Origin: Chara braunii
Taxonomy: Eukaryota > Streptophyta > Charophyceae > Charales > Characeae
Assembly (NCBI GenBank): GCA_003427395.1
Contig: BFEA01000893.1
Location: 328,520-386,898 of the forward strand
Reading direction: 5' to 3'
DNA length: 58,379 nucleotides
Below the pieces are notes generated by a model, which was given only the letters and a program-made list of their open reading frames with translations, was not told the origin of the DNA and did not search any database. A program made the position numbers and the translations under genes. Below are positions 44,401-54,469 of this stretch, one piece after another (position 1 is the first letter of the stretch; the number at the start of each line of letters is the position of its first letter).

Positions 44401-44939
44401 GCTCTCTGAACCGTGCGAGATGGTCACCCATCACAGGGCTCTCCAACCTGAGTAATCTCTGTGGCGTGCCTGACAGTGGAATTTGCTTACGCTGTGCCGC
44501 CTTGAAGAAGAATAGTTGACCATTGTTGCACCTTGCTATATAGATATATACAGAGAAAGAGAGTCTCTCTGTCTCTGTGTATGTACATGTATCAAGATCC
44601 ACTTCGCCACACGTAAGCTAAGAAGATGAAGACGTCGAAGACCAATAAGAAGTTGCTCAGAAGAAGAAGACGTACAGTGACAATGACAAAGTTGCTGCGT
44701 AATGGTTCTGGGTATGCTGCAAAGTTGCCAACCCAATAGTGTGGCACGCCCGGTGAAAAACTGTGTGGCCGTGGACATCTAGGCATAGGGATAGTGTGCA
44801 GATTTTCACAGCTGTGTGATAAGGGAAAAATGCAAAGATGAAAGTGCAAAAGTACATTCCTGTCTACCTGGGGCTTTTGGGGATATTGTGTGAGGATTGA
44901 GCCCTCAAGTAGGGGCCTTGCCATGATGTACATGTTCTG
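44401..44939. other. Spacer between inverted LTR-like arms, with possible 5S-like patch
   Basis: No gene. On the minus strand, GATGGGTGACC at about 44421-44431 and nearby GGTTGGAGAG resemble the 3' half of 5S rRNA (box C area). The similarity is short and may be chance. A TATATA-like patch lies at 44540-44553. Confidence 0.3.
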
Positions 44940-45790
44940 GGCTAAGGCCCCCAGCAAGCCTCGTGCCCGCCCTAAGTGAAGGCGGGCCAGGAAATCAACA
45001 AGAGCCCTNTGTGCCAACNTTTCACGAAGTGGGGTCCATACANTTGCAGCACGCCAGTTGGTTGGAGTGCACCGAGTCTCGGATTTCAGCAAATGCTGAA
45101 AGCCCAGGGCCTCTGAGTTAGTTAGGCCCTGGGCACTCGAACGTGAGGCCGACAATGCATGCTGGGTATAGAGGCCGAAAATGCCAAAGGGAAATCAGCC
45201 CACTATCTGAATCTGGCCGCAGTCCTTGATGAAGGAGGTGCAACTGCATTGCCCCGGGGCCCAACTGTATCGGGCTGGTTTCAGCCTCTGGGGCCCAGTC
45301 GCAGGCTGAAGGGAGGCCGCCCGCACGCAGCACTGGGATATAGGCAAGCAGGGCGAGTGGGCAGGGATCTTGGCCACTGCGAGCAAGGCCGGCACTCTGC
45401 TGCGTTGCATGCATGCTGCGCTGCGCTAAGGCTGAGTGAAGCAGGACAACGCTAGGCGGTAGGGCGCTGCCTGTGGGCGCAGGGCGTTGGCGGCCATAGC
45501 CGGGCTGCCTGTGTGCGCAGAGGGGTGAAGGGCGAAGGTGGTTCTTCGGAGGTGAAGGGCGCTGTGTGGGTACAAGGGAGAGTGTGGGTGAAGAGGACAT
45601 GTACCTGGTGGAGGTGGAGGTCGGCATTGGTGTTGACATCATCACTCGCTGGTAGTCAAGTTGTCTGGTTGCTGTCATTGCTGTAGTTGTAGGCTAGGCT
45701 GTAGAGTAGATAGGGCGCCTGGCGGCACTCACAAGAGAGAGCTACATTTGGGTTATGCTGTTGGTGTTGCCCTGTTGGGCATGGACATTG
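44940..45790 (+). mobile_element. Probable LTR-like segment, right arm of the inverted pair
   Basis: Diverged but collinear with the complement of 43600-44310: CAAGAG, CAGTTGGTTG, CCCAGGGCCT, TGTTGACATCA and GTAGGCTGGGC-type blocks occur in the same order. It contains three unknown bases. No protein. Confidence 0.4.
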
Positions 45791-46360
45791 ACTCATGATT
45801 CTTCTGTATCATTCTCAATTGGATGGTTAACACGGAAATTTTGCGTTGGGCAAGGAACATGAATATGGACGAAGCACAGAAATCCAGAATGCAAAATCAC
45901 ACTGAAGTCCATGTAGTCAAAGCCAAAGCAGATGCACAATGGAACAACGCAAAATTTCCCGAAAAAGAACAAACTTGGGGCCTTCAGGCTGCGTTCCCTT
46001 CCGTGTTTAGCCAATGGGATGCTGGGTCTCAACCCTATGCAGTACTATCGGTGACGAAGCAGCCCAGTGCTCCCCTTTTAGGACCAGTCCTATCTTTTTT
46101 GGAGTCTTGTTGGAGGTTGTGTGCTCCAAAATCACACCTACCTGTCCCAGCACACCCTCCCAAACTCACTTCCCGTTGGTCACCCACACAAAACTTGGGG
46201 ACACACCACAATGAACAAGACCACAGCCTAAAGGCTGTGAATACCAGTGCACCAGTGAGGGGTACCAGTGTACTAGGGCCCCTGTCCAGCCCACCTAACA
46301 CCCCGAAATGGAGTTGGTACCAGCGACATCAGTGTAGCAGTGCACCACTGGGCCTGTGGT
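45791..46360. other. Unassigned stretch with an unrecognised open frame
   Basis: A plus-strand frame of 201 codons (45823-46428) has no recognisable domain and its second half overlaps CAGTG-rich short repeats. I would not call it a gene. Confidence 0.3.
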
Positions 46361-46530
46361 ACCACTGTATCAGCGGGTTCATTCTAAAATGGCGGAGTGG
46401 AAACCAGAGTGTGCCCACCGACTGTTGATACTTCACTGCAGCCACTGTATCAGTGGGTTCATTCAACAATTCTAAAATGGCCGAGTGGAAACCAGATTTT
46501 GCTCACCGACTGTTGATACTTCACTGCAGC
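46361..46530. repeat. Tandem duplication of ~84 bp
   Basis: Two copies (about 46361 and 46443) share ACTGTATCAGYGGGTTCATT and GACTGTTGATACTTCACTGC. The second has a short insertion. Confidence 0.93.
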
Positions 46531-47406
46531 CAATGTTGTTTACAGTACTCATGTTCCACGCCGTGGACTTGTGAAACCCAAAAGTGATCCAGTGCAACAT
46601 GGACCTGGCCAATTCACTTATCACTCCAGGGGACATACTTGAGCTATGGGGACCCCCCTCCTAAGAGTTCAAGGTCTTCCAGTCCCCCTCACAACCACGC
46701 CTTCCACTCATAGTCAGCCTGAGAAAGGCATTCGACACCACCTGTTCCATTCCCAACAGTAGGCATTATAGATCGAAAAGATAAGTTTGGAGATCTTATC
46801 AAGCGAATGATACCAACTTCTGGATTCCCTCGATGTCAATCCCCGACAAGCAGGTATAGCGTAAGGAAGCTCATCTCTGACTGTGAGACCCGACTGTGCG
46901 ACATTAAAGACGAGGGAAAACTCCTTAGGGGAGCTAAGGCCCACGGAAATCAAGGTCCAAGACATGTACTCGAGCATAATGAACCCAAGTTCTTGGAGCT
47001 GAATTTATCACAATGGTGCAACTAAGAACTAGTAAGAACCTCACATACTTTTAAGATAAAGTGTTCCTAACTACTTAATGAACCGCTTTTCAAACTTAGT
47101 TCCAGGGAAGCTTAGATGCTTCTTCTTTAGGTACCCAACTAAAGTCGTCCCAGCTCCTTAAGGAACCACAGTTCTAACTTCAGTATATTTACGGAGCCTC
47201 AAATGAACAGTGAGCATAAGGAACCCAAATACTAGAGCATACGGAGCAACCCAGCTATAAACGAAGCATAAGGAACTGTGGCGTAATACAAACTCAGCTA
47301 AGAAGCTTAAGTGTAAGGGAACCAAGTGCAAGATCGAGCGAATGAACGGACAGATGAAAGACACGAGCGTCGAGCAAGAGAAACAAATGAATGAAATGAA
47401 TGAAAG
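46531..47406. other. Non-coding stretch
   Basis: No gene or known element seen. Confidence 0.5.
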
Positions 47407-47459
47407 AAGGAATGGGTGAGGGAAAAAAAAAAAAAAAAAAAAAGGAATGGGTGAGGGAA
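47407..47459 (+). mobile_element. Bare poly(A) insertion flanked by a target-site duplication
   Basis: A run of about 20 A is flanked on both sides by the identical AAGGAATGGGTGAGGGA (47407-47423 and 47442-47458). A poly(A) tract between exact ~17 bp direct repeats is the hallmark of LINE-machinery retroposition, here with nothing but the tail inserted. Confidence 0.75.
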
Positions 47460-48742
47460 TAACAAGATGATGAATATACAGTATGCAGGCCAGAACTTTC
47501 TCAACAATCCAATAACCAGACAAGGTCCAACGTTATTCTGTTGCATGCGGGTCAGGCTGTCCCCATCCATGATGAACCACATCCTGCTCAGCGCTGCCTC
47601 CTATTTCTGCTGCCATTGTCGATGCTGTTAGCCTCTTTTTTGTTTTCAATCTTTGACTGGCTCCTTAAAGAGGATAGTCGAGGAGCAGAAGAAGATTTTA
47701 ATAAATGCCAATGAGAAGACTATTCCTCTTGTATATTGCTCCACAGTCCTCCAGCTACACTACCGTGGGCTTTGGAGGCAAGGACAAAGTAACCGATAGA
47801 GCATTGAATTGACGGGTAAGCAATCTCAACTTCTTGCACGTAGGGTCCACAGGCTTCTTGTATCTGCATCACACATCCACACCATGAATGCAGACCACCA
47901 TAAACCCATAAACATCATTCCCCATGACACAGACCAATAAAAGCACCATAACGCAAAGCCACTGAAGCTCCATTAAATAAATGTCGACAAAACAGAGATA
48001 AAATAGTCAAAAACAAAACAAGCACAACTTAAAAGCCCAGCACACAACAACAGGTACAAAACAAACCAACTCAGAAAGAAGTTGTAAGACAAATCCACAT
48101 TCAAAATTCATCATGAAAACGAAGCTTTAATTCGCAAAATCAAACTAGCAGAAACTGTAAGTCTATTAAAGACTCTGAAGTTAAATTTATTCAATCAAGT
48201 ACGAAGGTCCTTTGGGACATCCGGGGGCAATTCCCACTTACCCTGATTCGTCATTCTGGTCTTTGATCTCCATTGTAATGACCCGCCAAAACACAGACTG
48301 AGAACGCTGCTGATTTCTGGGTTTTGCTGCTGGAATGTATGCCTTGCTGAGATTCCCACGTTGTGCTGAATTTTCTAAGTCTGTGTGTATGTGCGTGCTT
48401 GCTGGTCCTTGTGCCTGTCTAAGTGCACGTCTGCCTGAGTGTGTGTGTGGCCTGACAGGGCACTTGTGTATTGTGAGGCCCGCGGGGCCGGTACTTACCT
48501 GTGGCCGTGGCTTTGAGGGTTGCAGCGGGAAAAACACTCAAGTAGCGGGGAGTAGGCCCGTGACACTTAGAGCAGTGGGGAAAAAACACTCAAGTAGCAG
48601 GTAGCCCAGTACCACTCAAGTAGCGGTAGATGTGTCGGGAACTGGCGGCTGAGCAGAAGAAGACAAAAAGTTGGCATTTTTAGAGGCCCGGTAGTGGTAG
48701 GCTAGAGGTAGGTGGGTACCAGTCCAAGTAGGCCTGTGCGGA
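47460..48742. other. Non-coding stretch, possible LTR
   Basis: No gene. If the primer-binding-like site at 48743 is real, the right part of this stretch would be an LTR. Short repeats CACTCAAGTAGC recur near 48535, 48585 and 48615. Confidence 0.35.
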
Positions 48743-48755
48743 TGATATCAGAGCC
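48743..48755 (+). promoter_or_regulatory. Primer-binding-site-like sequence
   Basis: TGATATCAGAGCC differs by one base from the initiator tRNA-Met primer-binding consensus TGGTATCAGAGCC. An open frame starts five bases later, as in some copia-like elements. Confidence 0.4.
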
Positions 48756-48759
48756 TGCA

Positions 48760-49083
48760 ATGATGTTTCCCTCCGAAAGGGAGGAGGTACCAGTTGCTTG
48801 GAGGCTGCGCGGTCTGGACGTCACCGCCGAAGAGGTAAGTAGGCTGCTATATCTTCTGGAGGAGCGAGTAGCTCCTCATTTGCAGAATGCAAGACTGGGC
48901 GACATACTGCTTGAGTGGGCACTGTGTCTCAGAGCGCTGCCTGGAACGACGAAGGAGAGCTGGGCGCTCAAGCCTGGCTATGGCGAGGAGCCCAGCTTCA
49001 GGAGGAGGAAGAAGGCGGCGAAGGAGGAGAGTGGCAAGGTAGCTACGCGGCTATGGTGGACACCATCTTCATCACCTTTTTAG
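48760..49083 (+). CDS. Short open frame after a primer-binding-like site (gag-like?)
   Basis: The frame from ATG 48760 gives about 107 residues: an N-terminal MMFPSEREEVPVAWRLRG, then a Leu-rich helical part with VSRLLYLLEERVAPHLQN, then a basic end. I recognise no family. Its place right after the primer-binding-like site suggests a gag start, and nothing more. It may be a remnant, as no pol follows. Confidence 0.25.
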   Translation: MMFPSEREEVPVAWRLRGLDVTAEEVSRLLYLLEERVAPHLQNARLGDILLEWALCLRALPGTTKESWALKPGYGEEPSFRRRKKAAKEESGKVATRLWWTPSSSPF

Positions 49084-49629
49084 GCGCTGCATCTGGAATG
49101 CCCTGGTTGGGGTAGTGCCGCACCAAGGAAGTTTCGAGGCAGAGTCAGGCATGGCGGCCTGATGAGCAGTGACCATAGCTGCTTTGTGTTGTCTCTTGCA
49201 CAGGAGGGCAGAGCCCTTAGTAGTCCGCCATAGCCTTGGCATGTGAGAGGAAGGTGAAAACGGAAGCCATGGCTATGGTGGACCTCTTGTTGTGCTGGCA
49301 GTAAGAGGGAACTTCGGATATTGATTCTGGTTCTACCACTCATTGTTATTATTATTATTTGGGAGAAGAATAAGATTGGCGGGGACAAGGGGGAGGAGGA
49401 AGGGGGAGAGAAAAGGGGGATTTTTCATTGGTCTTGCTGGTGTACATCTTCTTCTTCTTCTTCTTCTTCTTCTTCTTCTTCTTCTTCTTCTTCTTCTTTC
49501 TTTCTGCTTCTTTCTTCCTCTTTGGTCTCTATCTCTTTGCAAGTGCTTTCATTTCTTTCGCAATTGGGTTGCGTTGTCTTACCTTGTGAATTTAGTATTT
49601 ACACTTCGGAAATAGCCAGAATCATAACA
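49084..49629 (+). mobile_element. Right part of a 5' LTR ending at 49629
   Basis: The sequence ends in ATAACA, two T, and then a canonical primer-binding site, so an LTR is inferred to end in CA at 49628-49629. It contains a CTT microsatellite. The LTR start is not defined and may lie left of 49084. Confidence 0.5.
49446..49498. repeat. (CTT)n microsatellite
   Basis: Pure CTT triplets, about 17 units. Confidence 0.97.
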
Positions 49630-49631
49630 TT

Positions 49632-49643
49632 TGGTATCAGAGC
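49632..49643 (+). promoter_or_regulatory. LTR-retrotransposon primer-binding site (tRNA-iMet)
   Basis: TGGTATCAGAGC is an exact match to the consensus binding site for the 3' end of plant initiator tRNA-Met, two bases after an LTR-type CA end. Confidence 0.8.
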
Positions 49644-51160
49644 AGACTTACTTGCTGGCGAGAGGTGTTAGTCACCCTAACTCTCATTCCGAGTCAGTTG
49701 GGGCTAACTAGCCTCGGATTAGGGTTGGAGGTTAGGTTAAGAGCGGCAGTGAGGTATTGTGGGTGCTGCCCCCCACCTGGTTAGGTCATGTTGGGTCGAC
49801 ATTGGACCTGACCAGGTTGATTGAGTGAATGTTGGGGTGGCGAGACACAAAGGAGGCTGATTGGAGTAAGCGAGAGGGCGTACAGAGTGAGAGGCACTCG
49901 CACCTGGAATCTGGACCTGAAGAAGACATTGAGTGACTTTTGGGCTTTCCCTCAAGAGGGAGACTTGACCGGAAGCAGCCATATCTGCATCGAATCTTTG
50001 GAGGCCGGGCCTCACAGTAAGTGCCGTGTGACTTGGGTATGCCGACAGGAGGTTGCATCGTGCTTCGTGGTCTGATGGGGATTTGCTGGGCTCTTTTCCT
50101 CTTCTCGGCGGTCTTGGTTGTGCGTCTGAGCATGTGGATTGCTTTCTCACCCGATGGATGGATGGATGACGTATCTTGTTCTCAATGCCATACCTTTCTA
50201 TAGTGCAAGGTCTTTTCCTTTTTGAACGGTCGTTGTTAGTAGGTTCTTGTTGAAGTTCTCTTTTCCTTTTCAGCACGGTAGAGGCAGTTTGGAACCATCT
50301 TGGGACACCCTTCTGGTTGGTCCTGGTACACGACCTACTCGGGACCCTTCAGGATTCAGTGGGACCAGGCCCAACGGGACAGGACCCCGTGGCCCCGAAT
50401 CTGTTGCCGACAATTGTAGTCCTTTGCTTCCCCGAAACTGGGGTACACACGGTTCACAGGGACATTACTTTCGAGTGGATCTTTTTTTCTTTTTCTTTTT
50501 TTTTTCTTTTTTTTTTTGAAAAAGACACCCACCCATGCTAGTGATGCTGATAAAAGGAGACACCACTAGCACCTGGGGAGAGGCTCCATCTATTGGTGGG
50601 GAGCATCACCTGCTGGAAAACGGGTCCAGCATCCCTTATACAGACTGATCTTGGAGTATCTTTTAGTACACAATTACGTGGTCCTGCCAGCATTGATTAC
50701 CGCATGTTCTCACACACTGCCCGGCGTCTGGCTCGACGACCGTCTGCACCCCTCGAAATCTCCATTGCTTCAGTCAGTTTTTTCTTTCATCCGATTTATC
50801 TATGATGTATGTTCCATGTTGGGTTAGGCAAGAGGGGATCTCGAGTCTAACCTGACTGGACCCATTGTTAAGTCGGACCTCTCTCTAAATTATTTTTTAT
50901 TTATTTTATCCTGCTTCGTGAATGTCGTTCTCTACTCCAAATGAATTGCCGCTCCGGCTAAGGGTCTTGGCTTCTCTCGTGTGATATATATATCCCCCCC
51001 GAACTATCTATGTCCAGCATTGAGACGCGTGCACAAGAAGCGAAGCGAGAGAGAAGGTACTCTTTTTGAGAGTGTGAGGAGGGGTAAGAGGAGAGTTTGT
51101 CCAAACGAGAGCAAAGAGCGGACCCCTCTTGAGAAATCTAGTGACACCCCATCCTCCAGC
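49644..51160 (+). other. Leader region of the LTR element
   Basis: About 1.5 kb between the primer-binding site and the gag ATG. It contains an imperfect hairpin at 49775-49817 (13 bp arms, 12 matching) and a T-rich block at 50486-50517. No gene. Confidence 0.5.
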
Positions 51161-51311
51161 ATGGCAGACATCTCATCTTCCCAATGGCAGGCTATGTTGG
51201 ACGTAGCGAATGAGAAAGAGAAACCGTTCTTTCGGAAACTTTATGAGGGCAGAGAGAGAGAGGGACGCAGAGGCAGCAGCTAGAGCAACAAGTATTGTTG
51301 CCCAAGTGATC
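51161..51311 (+). pseudogene. Gag N-terminus of the LTR element, interrupted
   Basis: MADISSSQWQAMLDVANEKE starts at ATG 51161. After a GAGAGA run (about 51250-51263) the plausible frame changes and continues AEAAARATSIVAQ. It is then cut by LINE sequence. Its likely continuation lies beyond the LINE's poly(A), at 53581. Confidence 0.5.
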
Positions 51312-53174
51312 CTTCTCGCTATTCTGGAGACCAGTGATACCCGGTTTAGACAGAAGTTAGTCGGCGTCATTAGCAGGGTGGCATGGCAAACAATAACCCA
51401 ACCGAAATCGAGAGGAGGGTTGGGCATCACAGACCCCGCACCACAGAGAACAGCAGATAATGACCCGCTAATGTGGCTAGAGAACAGAGAATGGCCTATA
51501 CCCAGGAAAAACTCACATTATGACGCCTCTCGCCCCGACCTCCCCAGACAAGCAGCGAGGGCAAACCTGAGACACGACCCGTTCTGGCCTGCTCTGCTGA
51601 GTGTATGGAGGAGTCTGCCTCTTCCGCACAAAACCCCACCGGGGAGATGGGAAGAAGTGGCCCGGCAGCCCCTCTTTGGGAACAGGTGGGTGGTTGACTC
51701 AAACGGACAGACCCTACATTGTGTTGACACCCCTTGGCGGAGTTGGGTTAAGAGGGGGGTAACCAGGGTCCAAGATATATGGGATGCGGAAAGTAGGGAG
51801 TGGGCCAGTCCGGGACAGCTAAGAGAGAAGTTACGTTACTGCCACAAGATGGAGGAGTCCCTAGAGGCCCTCATAGAAAAAATCCCCCTCGACTGGTGGA
51901 GGATCCTCAGGAAAGGCCCCCAGCTGGAAAAAAACGACTGGGTGGCAATTATAGATCTCCCAGGTGTTGTGGGCAAGATGGTGCAACACGACCCTGACGG
52001 TACCATCAAAATAAACCTCTATCAGGTGAACCAGAACAATGAGATCCAGGCAACAGAAAGGGAGGAAGCAATAATAAACCCTCGACAAGAGCTATTCAGG
52101 ATTAGGGTGCTTCAAGATAAACACCAACTGATAGCATTCCTCCCGCACGTCCCGATTCACCAATTGGCCCTGGATCCAGCCGAATGGACATGGTCAACCC
52201 CTACGAGGAAGGGGAGGAGTTTCACGAAATCCCTGCACAGTCTAACGGTCAAGGCGTCTTATAGTCTCCTCAGACCAAGACTCTACCAGCGGGACCGGGT
52301 GGAGGACCGATGGCAGAGACACCTAAATATTAGCAAAAATGACCTCAAAAAAATTAAATGGTTCTCTATGGCCAAAGCCAAACCGGCGAAATTTGCCTCG
52401 CTACAATGGCAAATAGAGCACCATTGCCTTCCGACCAACGATTCGCTCATAAATAGAACCCGCCTCGAGCAGATGGGGAGAGCCCTGCCCTGGTGCAGAC
52501 TGTGCACAGATGCCTTCCCGTCCCGGAAGAGGCCCGAGACAATTGAGCACATATTTCTCCAATGCCCAGGCGCGATTTGGCTCTGGAGATGGTGGGACAA
52601 AATTTGGGACCATTTAGGTACACAATCCCCATGGCCGTGGGACTGGAAAGCCCTGCTGTGCGAAACATGGAATGCAGAGGAGCTAGACGACTTTACCATC
52701 AACATGTTCAAAGTGGGACGCAGGGCAGTGCTTTGGGCTTTCTGGAGACGACGCTGCACCTACGAGATGGAAAGAGCACAACTTGACGGCCCAAAATTCA
52801 CGGACAACATTCAACAACAAATCCAAACAGAAATTACTGCAAAATAGGAGGCAGTAAAGTCCCAGATACAGACACTGGTCACAAAACATGACATTCAACA
52901 AAAAATACAAAACTTCAGCTCCTGCTGGCTGGGCGGGGAAGGGGGAGGTAGGATTGGAAGAGTGGAATGGAAAGGTGGACAGAAAGCGGGGGAGGATTTA
53001 GAAAGGAACTACAGACTATTGTTCAATGACTGGACAAAAATAGATACAGCTATCCCAATGAAACCCGCCCAAGAATTCCCTGACCCCTTTCCCCCCCCCC
53101 GCAAACTGTATAGTAGATCTACAATGGTACGGGAGGGATTGAAAGCAAGGCTGGTGGGTGGAGGAAGGAACTAG
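51312..53174 (+). pseudogene. LINE ORF2 C-terminal region with zf-RVT domain
   Basis: The frame enters after RT with WQTITQPKSRGGLGITDP, the conserved post-RT segment, and runs through KFASLQWQIEHHCLPTNDSL and the zinc-binding domain CRLCTDAFPSRKRPETIEHI, then FLQCPGAIWLWRWW. It stops at TAG 52845-52847 but stays open in the same frame to 53174 (QIQTLVTKHDIQQKIQNFSS, RLLFNDWTKIDTAIP), so the TAG is probably a mutated CAG. The domain follows RT in plant LINEs. Without RT this copy is inert. Confidence 0.85.
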
Positions 53175-53539
53175 CAGGAAAATGGTAGCTTTTGGGGGAG
53201 CTGAGACGGGGTAGTGCAACACAGTCAGGGAGGAACTGGTCCAAGATATCAACACCCCGGTCTGCTCTTGTATAGCACAATGATCTGACAACGGTACAGC
53301 TGAGAGGAGCACGACAGCCAAGGCTAGCTAGAATAAGTAGTGCAGGCTAACTTAGGCAGGGGTGAGGGGAGGTACATCCTTCCACAAGGAAGTAATCAAT
53401 GCCGCCCACTCGGGCCTCTCAACCATAATGGGGAGGAGCATGTGTGAGTCTCAAATGTATTCACTTTGACTTGCCGGTGGAATAGGAACCGGACTGTTGC
53501 TCCCCAGAATGGCAGGAGCCAAAACCGCGAGGTTCTGAT

Positions 53540-53579
<40 letters not shown>
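51312..53579 (+). mobile_element. 5'-truncated LINE inserted in gag
   Basis: It comprises the C-terminal part of ORF2, a 3' region and a 36-base poly(A) at 53544-53579. The endonuclease and reverse transcriptase are missing, which fits the usual 5' truncation during target-primed reverse transcription. Flanks on both sides read as parts of one gag frame. I could not find a clean target-site duplication. AAGTATTGTTG on the left and AAGTCGTTGTC on the right are only similar. Confidence 0.75.
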
Positions 53580-53580
<1 letters not shown>

Positions 53581-53582
<2 letters not shown>

Positions 53583-53822
53583 GTTGTCGTAGCAGCCTTG
53601 GTTCAACTGCGGACTTCAGAAAATTTTGAGTCGCGTGTGACAGCTCTAGAGCAGCGGAACCAAGAGCTGCAGGCTGAGATTGCACATCTTCAACAAGCTC
53701 AACTGACCTTCCCTCGACCTTCTATTCCTCGCCCTGCTGCTGTCTCAATCCTTCCCTCTAACTCAATCCTCATGCAGAGAGTGAAGAATGATCATGGGCC
53801 TATGTATTCCTCGCAGTCATGA
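53581..53822 (+). pseudogene. Gag continuation of the LTR element
   Basis: Directly after the LINE poly(A), the frame encodes a coiled-coil-like segment ENFESRVTALEQRNQELQAE and a proline-rich tail, ending at TGA. It fits as the continuation of the gag started at 51161. No protease or RT follows, so the element is truncated. Confidence 0.5.
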
Positions 53823-54242
53823 CTGCGGGGTCAAACTTGGATTGCGGTAAAGATCCCAACCGCCAGCCACGACCCAGGCGGTCGGGTGCGGCCGAGAAAT
53901 TGTCATATTAAAAAATAAAAATAAACAATATATATATATAGTCAAACAGATTAAGGAGCATTGGTCGTGGGGGGGAGGTCGATGGTCTGCTGAAATCGGG
54001 CTGAAGTTTTGGTGCGGGCTGGCGGATGAAGGCGATCGAGGGCGGAAGGGCGTGCAAAGCGGTGCGCGTACCGAATTGTTCACAGCGTGCCAGGAAACGT
54101 GAGTGAGCGCCCACGGGGCCGGGCAGCGGCGGGCGTAGATGCGATGGAATATCTTGAAGCGGTCGTTGTCAATAAGTGGCTGGCGCGGACATTTTTTCGG
54201 TGGCTGCAGATGCGATGGAATATCTTGAAGTGGCCGCCGTCG

Positions 54243-54276
<34 letters not shown>

Positions 54277-54469
54277 AATGATAGGATTATGAAGTTCATT
54301 GCCAATGGTTGTCATTAGAGTTTGAACCCACACACAGATTGATATGGGCAACTACTTGATCTGATAACCATTCAAGTCGACTAGGTCCCTGTGCGTTTTT
54401 GGGGACTGTTTCTTTATGAAGTGTACCGAACGTGAGGCAGCTGGCAGGTCAGGATATGCCTGTATGTCC
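53823..54469. other. Non-coding stretch
   Basis: No gene. GATGCGATGGAATATCTTGAAG occurs twice in part (GCGATGGAATATCTTGAAG at about 54139 and 54211). A (CA)n microsatellite lies at 54250-54279. Confidence 0.5.
54250..54279. repeat. (CA)n microsatellite
   Basis: Pure CA run of about 30 bases. Confidence 0.95.
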
